Below are positions 1 through 10,371 of a stretch of 64,000 nucleotides of DNA, piece after piece. Position numbers and translations under genes: made by a program. The DNA lies in the NCBI GenBank assembly GCA_012064415.1, contig SSNU01000038.1, positions 223,630 through 287,629 of the forward strand, given 5' to 3'. The stretch comes from Gyrodactylus bullatarudis (Eukaryota > Platyhelminthes > Monogenea > Gyrodactylidea > Gyrodactylidae). Positions within the stretch are counted from its first letter, which is position 1. Every line of letters starts with the position of its first letter. The notes below the pieces were generated by a model. The model ran no database searches. It saw only the letters and a program-made list of their open reading frames with translations, and was not told the DNA's origin.

Positions 1-623
1 CCGTAAACTTCAGCATTATTTTTCGAGAATTCAATCATTTCTTGATTGTTATCAATAGCTAAAACATTGAAGCCCTTCAAGGCAAATTGTATTGAATTGC
101 CACCTAATCCGGAGCAGGCATCCAAAATTTTAAAGGACTTCTTCCAAGGATACAACTGTTTGAGAGTTTTTCTTATTTTCATAGCTTGATAGACAGCGAT
201 AAGTTCTGGCGTGACACTAAACAATCCTTCAATGTTATATTTGACACCATGATTATGTAATGAGAAAAGAGACCCAATATTTCTAAGATATTTTTGATCT
301 TTGTTGAGATTGGATTTTTCGTAAATCTTCATTCCGACAATTAAATCTTCTAAATAGTATTTTTCCCGTTGCATCCTTGAGTCAAGAGAAATTCTGAGAG
401 GGGTACAAGTCTTTAACAGATTTAAATTTGTATTAAAGTTAGCTGTGGAATAGCTGATACCAGTTAACTTGAGTATATAGATGAAATCAAGCAGATTGCT
501 TGGCTTGTTGTCATCGAAGAAATGGACATTGAAATGTTTTGGTTCATCGTCTAGAGTATAACTTTCGGATAGAAGAAAATTGTTCTCTTCACTATTTGCA
601 ATAATATTATCGAAAAAGTTCAT
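1..623 (-). CDS. TGS1: Trimethylguanosine synthase 1 (TGS1), 5' part of the gene, runs off the left edge
   Basis: TGS1 hypermethylates the m7G cap of snRNAs, snoRNAs and telomerase RNA to the 2,2,7-trimethyl form, using S-adenosylmethionine. The reading frame opens at an ATG complementary to 621-623 and stays open to base 1, giving about 207 residues. Its C-terminal half carries family signatures: a KYLRNIGSLFS stretch like the KYW..R.RLFS of TGS1, then GLFSVTPE (the family WFSVTPE), then the SAM-binding motif I as DACSGLGGNSIQFAL, followed by VLAIDN and NNAEVYG. The later catalytic PPWGGP segment lies outside the window. The N-terminal region is much shorter than in vertebrates, and the frame continues open upstream of the chosen ATG to a stop near 753, so a longer start or an upstream exon is possible. 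It is divergent from the NME8-like gene, about 317 bp apart. Confidence 0.88.
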   Translation of the reverse strand, partial: MNFFDNIIANSEENNFLLSESYTLDDEPKHFNVHFFDDNKPSNLLDFIYILKLTGISYSTANFNTNLNLLKTCTPLRISLDSRMQREKYYLEDLIVGMKIYEKSNLNKDQKYLRNIGSLFSLHNHGVKYNIEGLFSVTPELIAVYQAMKIRKTLKQLYPWKKSFKILDACSGLGGNSIQFALKGFNVLAIDNNQEMIEFSKNNAEVY

Positions 624-940
624 CCTAGTTGGGAACTGTGAAAAATCTTCTCTTGTAGCATATAAAGTTTTAGCAATTGAATTATTTCTGGATAATAAAT
701 ATTTATGCTTACAAGATTGTGTTTCGAGTAATTCGAATTGAATAAATGTATTTTATACATGATTTATTATCCCGTGAAATATCCAATTCAAAAAGGACCT
801 TCTTTTGATTATTACAATACAGAGACATATTATTTAATAACCCCCTAATTCATCCTCCTAGAGAATTAAAACACAAAGTAGGTATTTGAAGGCAAGGCTT
901 TATTAAAATTTCCAAGGTTATAAACGGAGGCATTTCAAAT
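624..940. promoter_or_regulatory. Short divergent intergenic region between TGS1 and the NME8-like gene
   Basis: This 317-bp AT-rich stretch separates two start codons facing away from each other, so it must hold the 5' UTRs and probably a shared bidirectional promoter. No TATA box, initiator or other element was recognised with confidence. The role is inferred from layout only. Confidence 0.4.
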
Positions 941-3900
941 ATGATCCGAAAAAAGGAAAATCTAATAAATCGTCTAGAATGCCAAACTGAATGGGAATCA
1001 ACTCTTCAACGTCCTGGACTTTTGGTAGTTGATGTTTATCAAGACTGGTCTGGGCCTTGTGTAGCTGTTTATAGTTTTCTATCTCGCGTGCGTGAGGAAA
1101 TTGAGGATGAGAATCTTCAATTTGCTGCAGCAAACTGTAATAAAATTGAATCCCTGAACAGATATAAAAACTTTTGCCAGCCCACATTTTTGATTTTTGG
1201 AGTAACTGAGTTTTTGAATTTAAACTTTTCCAGAGTAGCTTTTTAGTGGCAACTGTTCGTGGGGCTGATACTCCCAAACTTGTTCAAGTCATCAAAAAGG
1301 AATATCATCGTGAGCTCAAGGTTCTCAATGGAGAGTTGGAAAGAAAAATAGTAACTATTTATCATCACTTTTGTCTAGATCAAAGATCCATTTATTGAAA
1401 ATATTGAAAATCAGATGGAGCGCGAGGAAATGGAAAAAATGAACTTGGAAGAAGTTGAAGTGGAACAGCAGGCAACTGTTATTTTGATTAAACCAGATGC
1501 TCGAGATAAAACAGAAGAAATCATTGAAGATGTTCGTTTGTGAAATAATTCATTAATTTTATTTAGCTCAAAGATTTTGGCATTGAAATTATTGAGAGAG
1601 AAGAACGTAAACTGACTTCTGAAGAGATTTCCATATTCTATGAACATTTATTGGATGAAATTTTTTATGTTAATCTCGTTAACTTTATGACATCAGATAT
1701 TTCAACCCTTTTAATATGTGCTAAGGGACATGATAAAATATTTGAAGAAATTGCTTCACTGATTGGCTCAAAATCTGTGGAAGATTTGAAGAATTCTCAA
1801 TCAAATGCTCTTCGCGCCAAATATGGAACGTCAACAATGAAGAATGCTTTGCATGCAGCGAAAACAAAACTAGATGCTGATATGTGAGTACACTTTTTGA
1901 GCTACAGAAGTTCAAGTCTACAATCTAAAACCATAATTTTACCAAAATTCTAAATAATAAAATTAATTGATCTGGAATTTGGCTCCTAAGGGGAACCATA
2001 GTGGGAATAAAAATTTAGAAACTATTCCTTTGTCTAAGATTGTATCTTGATTGAGAAATAGGACTGTGTTCACTAAAAAGACATGCTTCGGCAGCTATTC
2101 TACGAAGTTATTATAATGGACGCATATTAGCCATTTCTAAGAGTTTCCAATAAGACAGGAGTGAAGATATAGATAATGAAAATTTTCCAGCTTTTTACAT
2201 GTTGTCTGAGGAATAGGACTTACAAGTCCTGAAATGTAGTTCAGGTCCGAGTCTATTTAATTATCCATCAGGTTGAATACATATTCGGAATTATAAAAAA
2301 TTAAAAAATTTTTTTAATACATTTTTCCTGTCTACTTTCAAGCGACTCCAAAAGTAATTTCAAGTAATTACTGGGGCCTCAAAAAAGTAATCTATTCTTA
2401 CCCTATAGACAAAGGACAGGCTGAGTTTTAATAATCTGAAGAAAAAACTGCTATTCTTATCCAAATTTAAAGTTCTATTTCTGTACTAAATTGTTACCCG
2501 GTACTTTTTGTAATACAGTTGTCCCTCAGGTTTGGCATATGGAAAAGGACACCCTAATGTACATTTTTCTTCTGTACTTTGTAGTAGATTTTTTAGGTTT
2601 TTTGAAATTTTTTTCCCGAAAAATACCGAAAATTTGAGACAATCATACTATTTTGTATTTTTAAATGTAGCATTCCTCAACTAGTAAACGACCAATCACA
2701 AGTTGAATTGATAACTAGATTCCTGATATATAGCTTTCATCGTGTAGTATCTAGATCGAAGTTTTGAACTTTGGTGAAAAATATTCTAAAAGGATTTATT
2801 TTGTAAATTATTCGTTTTCTATCAAGCAAAAATTTTTAACAAAAATCAGAAATTTTCATAAAACAAGATTTGAATGACACAAAATTATGTAACTTTTTAC
2901 TCAAAATCCCTTTAAAGTACCCTTTTCTGCTTATTTTTCAGTTTATGAGATACTGATTTTTTATTTTATTTGGTACTATTTTTGAGGCCCTAGTAATTAC
3001 TCATATAAAGAAGTCTGGCTCAGAAGAATTGCGTAGTTTACTACAAAACATACCTCAACAGAATCATTTCGTTCATAACCTTTGTTATTCAAGGGTTTTA
3101 GCAGTTCTTCTTGCATACCCTTGGAAACAGAAAATAGCTCAGATAATAATGGAAAATCAAGATCATACACATCAGCGAAATACAAAATTTTATTTCGCCC
3201 AAACAATGCTCCATTCCTTGATCAAATATTCATGTTTTAACTGAGAAAATTCGATTTTTGAAAGTTATAAGACGAAAATTTTCCTTCTTCTGATAAACTA
3301 AGACTGTAAAAGTATTAGACGGAAATAAGTAAGAAGCATATTTTGATAATCAGGTACAAGAGATAATAAATATGAGCAAATGTCAGCAATTTTCTTATCA
3401 CTGAAATCAGTGAGCACAGTTTGTATTGGCCATTAGGTTGAGCAGCATAACTGGACTCCAAGGGATGCGACAGTCTAAGCCAGAGAATTCCAGATAATGA
3501 GTCTTAATTCTAACAAAAGCCATATTTTGAAATGTTGGAAAAACTATTTTATCCAAAAGTTTTGAATTTATCATTTATCATGGATTAAAATTCATTGAAA
3601 AATCTTATCATTCTTAATCAGGATTTTGTATATCAGAAGTTCTGATTCAGAACAAACTAGAAAAGTTGATAAATTTGACTTTGTCTAATATACATAATTT
3701 TTATATCATATATACAGTAAAGTTTATCGTATGAATAACTATATAATATAACTATAATAACTATATATAATTTTTTGGATTAATTCCAAAAATCACCCCA
3801 AAGGGAATGTTTCCAAAAATAACCCCAAAAATTTTCAAAAGAAAATTCTTAAAAATATTTTTATTTGATAGAGAATTGAATTTCTTCTTTCCGAATTATG

Positions 3901-6900
3901 TCCCAAAGAAAATGAAAATCACACGTCAGTTGAAATCAGCTCGAATGAGTCGCTATCCATCTCAGATGGATATTGGTGAAAAGAAATTTGAGCATAACAT
4001 AACAGATAGCATCCTTGTTATAAGACCAACAATATGTTTACGCTACAAGGATAGCATTCTAAAGAATCTAACTGAGAAGAACTTTTCAATTGTTTCCATG
4101 CGAGAGTGTAAAATGAAGTTGGATAAACTTCAAGTGTATTATCAGTGTTATAAGAATGAAGACTTTTATCCCTATTTAATCGAAGAGATGACATCAGGTC
4201 CAATACTGGCAATATTAGTTCGTAAACGTGATGCAATTGAGTCACTGTGCGAGTTGGTCGGCCCCAAAGATCCCATGGTTGCTAAACAAAATTCAAAATG
4301 CCTCAGAGGAACATATTCAATTAAAGTAGGCCCTTTTATTCATAGTAAAGTATGACGTCTGAGATAGGCACAAAAAAACTCTATAGTTTCTCGATTTTAG
4401 AGATCTGTAAACTCTCCTAATTTTCGGATAAAAATGAAAACATTTTTGTTATTTAAAAAAGGGTGATATATTCACACGAAGTCTATCACACCTATTAAAT
4501 TAGTGTCACTCCTTTTTAATTTCAGGGTAAAGGGTTATCAGTCCTAACTTATAAGTTATAACTATGAATAGATTCTCCTATTATAATAAACAGCTTTGAA
4601 ATTAAAAATGAAAAAATGCTTTTTAACAAAATTCATAGAAAATGGTTTTAAAACGAGTTCGTCTCGATCGAAATAAATAGAAAAAATAAATTATTAGCTA
4701 TTGAATAAAAATAAGGTCTTAAGTTAAGACTCTTAACTTTGAATATATTCATTCCTCAATGTAATACATGCCAGCCAAGGTTTCACAAAAGGGTATAGTG
4801 GTCGAATTAATATGTGAGGCACTTCTTATATTTATGATTCACGACTTATTTTGTATAATATATTTTTCAAATTAAAACCATTCGATTCATAGAAAAACTC
4901 TCTATCGAATTATACCAAGATCAGATTGTTACCTATCGTAACTTTTCTAGTAAAGGTAAATATACTAATGAATAGTGCAGAACCTATACTTACAAGAAAT
5001 ATTTAGTTCTAGGTGCCCACAGGAACGTCTTATTTGGTAATGGATTCCTGTGGGATATACGACCTAAGCACGTAGAACGAAATATTTCTAGTTAAACTTT
5101 GTAAGTATAGGTGCTGCACTATTCATTAGTTAGCAAAACCCTAGGGGTACGAAACAGCATATAGAAGTAATCCGAGTTGCATGTGATGTTGGACGACTGG
5201 ATTGAGCATTGGTCTACAATGCGAGAGGTCCGAGGTTCAAATCCCAGGATATGGCATACAGATGAGTCCAGAAAAAGGACGAAACGCGCGTATATGTCTA
5301 CCATATATGTATACTTAAATTATTTCTAAATGCTTTGTAAGTTTCTTTCGTACCAGTCTCAGTGGGATCCGTTAGTAAGCTGTAACATTCAACGACATTA
5401 ACATCCATTACCAAATAAGACGTTCCTGTGGGATATACGACCTAAGCACCTAGAAACAAATATATCTAGGTAAATATACAATTTTTCATCGAAATTGCAA
5501 ACGAATAAATATGTGAGGCACTTTTTAGAAGCATAAATATTCTCCTTATCCTCAAAGATTTCGAAAATTGTTTTAAAAATTGAATATCCTAGATCATTTT
5601 CATAAAATTCTTACCAATTATTTTAATTTTCACACTTGAGTTCATCAATATTTTGAAGCTGTTTCGCGATGATTTAACGTGCTGAGATACAAAATTTTCC
5701 TATTACAATTGGTTTTCTTGTCTAATGAGGATCCTAAAATCTTACACATAGAAATCAACTCAAATTTCAAAAAAGCAATGCCAACTCAAAGTATAAAATG
5801 TCTCCAAAATTTTCCTAATATATTCTTTTCTTTTTTAAAAAAATCGATAAAAATTTTTCAGAAATTGATAAAAAATTGAGATTTGCCGAACTTCATCAAG
5901 AATATTTTTGTTTGGTTCTAAACTCATAAGGAAGGTTAGAGAAAACTAGCGTATACTTGAGTGATAAACCTTATATTTCGCTGGGTCTTTAGTGGTATCT
6001 TGGTGACGAGGGATAAGTGTTTTATAAGTCCGGGTTTCTTCAGACTCCACGCTGGTAACATTTAAAAACCATTTCAATGAAATTTTTCATCATTGATATG
6101 AGAATTTGATATCCTTTATTGAGAACTAAAATATAATCACGAAGCTAGGAAATATTTCGCATTGTAGTATTCAAATTTTACCGGGTAAGAGTCTGATAGA
6201 CCTGGGTAAATATAACGTTTATCACTCAAATATACGTTAGTTCTCTCTAGCTTGCCTTATAAGTTTAGAAATATCAAATCCTTAAGGACCAAGATAAAGA
6301 GTCACTCAATTTTTGTATTGAACAAACAAAGTAAATAGGAATTCTATCTGACAAGCCTGATTCCTTAATCTAGAATGATTTCTTTTTCTAATAACTAGAT
6401 GAAATCAAGGGAAGATGAAAAAGTATTTATCGAGTTAAACTGCGTTCATTGTCCAAAGAATGAGATTGAATTTAAAGTTGACTTGAAAAGGTTCTTTCAT
6501 AATCAAATTGCATTCGCTCTCATCAAACCGGATGGATATTCTCACAAGGACGAAATTATTGAATATCTCGAGGAAAATAATTTGGAAGTAATCATTAAGA
6601 AGGAATCACAGTTGACACCATATCGAGCAAGATTCCTTTACCAGGCAAAGGCTAAGGAGCCTTACTTTAATAGGATAGTTAATCATATCACAAGGTGAGT
6701 TCTGTGCTTTATTTAATCTTTTTTCGTTTTAGAGAAAATCAAATTTCTCATGCGAAATTTTTTTGATAAATTTAGCAAATTCGTTTTCAACGTCTCGAGA
6801 AACAGCCTAAAAATCTTTTGCGAATTAATTAAAAGCACAAAACTTACGTTCAAAATTTATCTTAATTTTAGATGGTAAAAATTGAGTATTCAAATCTTTT

Positions 6901-9787
6901 CAAATCCTTTATTAAAGGTGTTTTTTCGAAATATCGAAAATTAGGCTTTTGCACAATATCTCAGCTTATAGACAGCCGAATATTTTTTAATACCAGAATC
7001 AGGATTAGAATAACATTTTAGATCAAACCCGTGCTATTTATTATAATTATTACAAGCTGTTGACTTAGTACAACTTATGATCCTTCAATACTAACTGGAG
7101 AGTTTCAAAATTCACCGTAACATAAACTTTTACCAAAAACATGAATTAGCCAAAAAACAAAGGGGTTGTAAACACCGAAATTGAAAATTTCTCAGAGCTT
7201 CATCGGCATTATACTTTAAAAATAAAATAATTAAATTAAAAATTTTTTTGTATTCCTAGTGGTCCTGTATTTTTACTTGGGATATCTGGCAGAGATTCCA
7301 TCAAACGACTCAGAAACCTCCAAGGTGATCCAGATCCAAATAAGGCATGCTTGAAGGATGATCGATCGTAACTTACATTCTAATGTTAATCTCTAGTATT
7401 CGTGCCATTTATGGCCAAGATATCATTAAGAATGCTTTCCATTCATGCTCAACCGAATTAGATGCAATCGAATGCTTTGAATTATTTTTAGGCAACGAAA
7501 TAAAGGACATTTGTGAGCTTAAAATATGAAATGAGTCCTTGAAAATTTATATTGAAATCAATAACAGTTTCACATGGAAAAATTCTACTCATCAATATTT
7601 TCCAGTTTTGTAGAGAATTTTGTTTGCTGATTTATAAATATCTTGAAAAATTCTATAATAGAGGTTTCGTAGTAATTCATCAATCAAATCAGTTTACCTT
7701 AGAATTTTTTCTGATTCCTAGGTGTTTTATAAAAATGAAAAAAACGGATAGTCAGCCCTTAAAAAAGGGACTGACCAACCACTATTATAATAAGTTTGAA
7801 CCAATGATTGCTTATTATTTATCTTTGCAAACTTTTACTTATATGGTATGTATCACACTGATTACTCATCAGAGCCTCAAAATTGTAGCTTAAAAATCGC
7901 AAAATAGTATATATACAAACGATAAAATAAATGACTATATGATCTACTTAAAAGTAATGAGTAGGGCAACCAGAAAAAGGCAGTTTATTGAATGAAAAAA
8001 AGACATTTTTTCAGGCAAAATTTTGGAAAAAAGGCAAATAATAATTTTCGCTTAAACTGAATACATTTTAGCGGTGAACTATTGCAATTTGCATGGTATG
8101 GATACGAACTGGTTCAATTTTTCAAAACGAATTTTTATCACAACCGTTTTCAACCCACCAAGAACCTTTAACAAATGATTTTTAATTATCATTGGTTAAG
8201 AATGATCATCCAATGAATTAAGTATGAATATCTAGAATCTCTGCAATCTGATAGATTATATTTTTAAATTATTCGTTTGGACCATTTTGCTTATGATTTT
8301 CTCTAGCTTTGGAGAGTACAGGGAAGATTCAACTGAATTTCCGAACTTAGATTTAATTTTAGCTTGGATTTCTGTTAAAATTAAGTTTTGAAAGTCCTCG
8401 TTGTGAACTTTAGTTATTAGAAGCATCAAATGTAGAATATCATGATGATTTTACAGTTAACAGCCTTCGATTTTTTCATTGAAGTCGTATCCTGAGTGCA
8501 AATTTAAGCGTATAATGTCATATTTTTATTAATTTTTGATTGTATCTGAGATTGGTCAGGGGATTCTTATTTATTTCAATGCAAAAATAGCATTTTAGGA
8601 AGTAAATTCTAAAAGGCTAAAAAAGGTTTTTTTGGATGAAAAAATGCAAAAAAGGCATACCCAACTCGTGAACCAAGCTATCAGGAGAATTTTAATAACA
8701 TTTTCAGGCTTAATACACCTGTATTAATCTATGGACAAAAATGGCAAAAAAAGGCATTTGGTTGCCCTAGTAATGAGATTTTAAAATTAATAATAAGTCA
8801 TTTCATTGGAATTTTTTATTAATTCTTTATCATGTTAAATCTATTGGTTTTGAAATTTCCTCAAGGTGATACATGTGATTGGATGTTTCAGTGAATTCAT
8901 GAAGGTATTGTTTTCTGAACTTTTCAGCTTTTTGAAACGCGGTAAGGTAATCGAAAAATGATTCACCACGTTCAATTTTTGATTGGATCGATAAATTTAG
9001 CATAATCTGATTGATCGAAATTTCAAGGACCAATCAGAATTAGGGATTATAACTAAACACGGTAACACAGTTGAAATAGTATAATACTAAATAGAAGTTT
9101 AAAAATAGTTAGTTTTAGTAGTTTATAACTTCGGAACTAAGGGTAATACGCAACTTTTGAATCTTTTATTATCATTTTCAGAGCTTAATAACTTTCTGTG
9201 CAATTTAGTAAAATTAGTCGTTTTTGAGGCTCTGCTGATGTGTATGCCCGAAATAACGGCCTTATTTGTGAAATAATTGGCATCATCTTCTTTCCTTATT
9301 CGAAAACTCTATTGCAGCATTTCTTAAGATTACATATTTGAAATCAGCATAAAATATATTATTGAGGACAAAAATAAAATTTTCCGATTTGTATAATTGT
9401 TTAATTCATTTTCTAGCTTTAAATTTGGATTCCAACTTTGTGAAATGTGAGTTTTCTGTTTACTAGATATGAAATCAAGTTTCTGTGTGGCAATTCTACT
9501 CTAGCCTCTAAAGTCTTGTGGTAAATGAGCATTTTAAATCGCTCGTATTGAATTATTCAAGTTTCCACCAAAGATTTTCAACTTTCTGATTAAATTACAT
9601 ATTTTTTATACAATGTATTATGCGGAAATATATTACATACATTTTAGATAAGCCTGAAGCTGAAATGAGCGACGAAGAGGATTTGGTTGATACATTGGAA
9701 CCAGAACCTGAGATCACCTTTGAGAATCAAATTGGATCAACAGATTATACTTCACGATTCAATGCTGATGATACACTAAACGAATAA
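941..9787 (+). CDS. NME8: NME8/TXNDC3-like protein: thioredoxin domain plus three nucleoside diphosphate kinase domains (9 exons)
   Basis: Exons: 941-1201, 1234-1350, 1379-1531, 1567-1883, 3872-4349, 6399-6694, 7260-7367, 7397-7512 and 9648-9787. All have GT-AG borders and matching phases, giving 661 residues. Order: thioredoxin domain (about 1-120, ending in LVATVRGADTP), NDK1 (ATVILIKPDA...LRAKYGT...NALHAA...LNFFFPN), NDK2 (SILVIRPT...GPKDP...FIHSK), NDK3 (FALIKPDGYSH...GDPDP...SIRAIYGQD...NAFHS) and an acidic tail. The NDK active-site His is kept in all three domains. The thioredoxin active site reads WSGPC instead of WCGPC, and the NDK2 IKPD motif reads IRPT, so these two domains are probably non-catalytic. 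Relatives are outer-arm dynein intermediate chains or associated proteins of cilia and sperm tails. Introns are either tiny (32, 28, 35 and 29 nt) or large and repeat-filled. A polyadenylation signal lies at 9835-9840. Confidence 0.9.
2364..3000. mobile_element. hAT-like non-autonomous element in NME8 intron 4, with 8-bp target duplication
   Basis: The element body is 2372-2992 (621 bp). Its ends are inverted copies of TRGGGCCTCAAAAA-type sequence: TGGGGCCTCAAAAA on the left, complement of TTTTTGAGGCCCTA on the right. It is flanked by the perfect 8-bp direct repeat GTAATTAC (2364-2371 and 2993-3000). An 8-bp duplication with T at position 2 and A at position 7 is typical of hAT transposons. 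No transposase is encoded. The rest of the intron shows no further recognised feature. Confidence 0.8.
4964..5130. repeat. Foldback repeat adjoining the SINE
   Basis: A 167-bp palindromic unit in NME8 intron 5. The left end ACTAATGAATAGTGCAG is the reverse complement of the right end CTGCACTATTCATTAGT, and the complementarity continues inward through CCTATACTTAC. Parts recur at 5397-5465, 49930-50117 and 63731-63753, so it is a dispersed repeat that travels with, or next to, the tRNA-derived SINE. Confidence 0.7.
5131..5465 (+). mobile_element. tRNA-derived SINE, copy 1, in NME8 intron 5
   Basis: The copy carries RNA polymerase III internal promoter elements: an A-box-like TGGACGACTGG at 5190-5200 and a B box GGTTCAAATCC at 5234-5244, 34 bp apart. 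A hammerhead ribozyme-like segment follows (listed separately), then a tail shared with copy 2 (AAATGCTYTGTRARTTTCTTTCG). The segment 5397-5465 is again homologous to the foldback repeat at 4964-5130. A second copy lies at 63731-63962. This is a short, non-coding, pol III type retroelement. It is not a functional tRNA, because no full cloverleaf is present. Confidence 0.75.
5255..5296 (+). ncRNA. Hammerhead ribozyme (type I, minimal), SINE copy 1, core mutated
   Basis: Stem I is CATA (5255-5258) with TATG (5293-5296). The core reads CAGATGA at 5259-5265 where CTGANGA is required, so U4 is changed to A. Stem II is GTCC/GGAC (5266-5269 with 5277-5280). The GAAA box is at 5281-5284. Stem III is the self-complementary ACGCGCGT, and position 17 is A (5292). 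The core mutation should abolish cleavage; everything else fits the consensus. Confidence 0.7.
5905..6268. repeat. Foldback element with about 50-bp terminal inverted repeats
   Basis: The left arm (TTCTAAACTCATAAGGAAGG through GAGTGATAAA) is inverted at the right end (TTTATCACTC through CTTATAAGTTTAGAA). A related right end, with the same ACCGGGTA and ATCACTCAAATATAC stretches, occurs at about 24510-24595. Non-coding MITE-like repeat in the intron before NME8 exon 6. Confidence 0.65.
7954..8777. mobile_element. hAT-like non-autonomous element in NME8 intron 8, with 8-bp target duplication
   Basis: The body is 7962-8769 (808 bp). The ends are TAGGGCAACCAGAAAAAGGC and the complement of GCATTTGGTTGCCCTA. 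It is flanked by the direct repeat GTAATGAG at 7954-7961 and 8770-8777. Multiple AAAAAGGC motifs lie near both ends, as expected for subterminal transposase-binding repeats. No transposase is encoded. Same family as the element at 22252-23436. Confidence 0.8.
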
Positions 9788-9834
9788 CTCTATAGTTTTA
9801 TTAGAATGGAAAAGTAAAAAGATATTATTGTTCA

Positions 9835-9840
9835 AATAAA
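9835..9840 (+). terminator. Polyadenylation signal of the NME8-like gene
   Basis: AATAAA lies 48 bp after the TAA stop at 9785-9787. Confidence 0.6.
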
Positions 9841-9863
9841 ATTTTTTATGTCATCTCAAGCAA

Positions 9864-10371
9864 GTATCTTTCCTTCTTAATGATGATTATCAAGTTTTAA
9901 AATTTTTTCATTTTCAAATTTTTCTATCTCAAAAAGAATATCTTGGTTAAAACACAAAGTTAGTGGATTCTTTCTTTGGATAAATGAATTTATTAAATGT
10001 TTATTACACCAATGTTACTGTGTAAAGATGAAAATTTATGATATTTACTAAATCCTCAATTATTTCTCAATCTTAGATCATGAGACACACTTTCACGATA
10101 CGAAGAAATTTGAAAAAAAAACAATTTTTAAGGCTATAATAGCATATTTCAAATCTCAAGATCGAATTTATGAAAATTTTTCTCGTGATAATCAGCTTCG
10201 AATTCTGATCACTTTCTCATTTTGAAATCAGCAAAAATTTTCAATCGATTTTTTGATGAAAAATTGAGAACTTTGTAAAAATCATAAATCCCCATCTTCA
10301 TATTAACCAGTTTTATTATTCGAAAGATCTTTATAGACTCATTCTGACCAAGTATGTAATTTTATTTTCAG
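9864..10371. other. Spacer upstream of the microexon gene, with an interspersed-repeat fragment
   Basis: About 10020-10320 is a diverged copy of the dispersed R2 repeat (see 32431-33175). It is recognisable by the inverted end reading TAAAAATCATAAATCCCCATCTTCAT in pieces. A candidate first exon for the next gene is 9848-9863: ATG TCA TCT CAA GCA A, followed by GTATCT. It ends in phase 1, which matches the first microexon. This start is speculative. Confidence 0.35.

Noticed and set aside
7397..7529. Reading NME8 exon 8 straight into the TGA at 7527-7529 as the gene end
   Set aside because: A good donor GTGAGC at 7513 and the phase-matching exon at 9648 with stop and polyadenylation signal make the longer form more likely, though an alternative short form is possible.
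7552..7893. Plus-strand ORF of 113 codons after NME8 exon 8
   Set aside because: Lies in the intron, with low-complexity hydrophobic composition; NME8 splices at 7512/9648 instead.
8830..9033. Minus-strand ORF of 67 codons with fairly protein-like composition in NME8 intron 8
   Set aside because: No recognisable family, no clear Met start or splice signals, and it adjoins a hAT-like insertion; kept out as unsupported.
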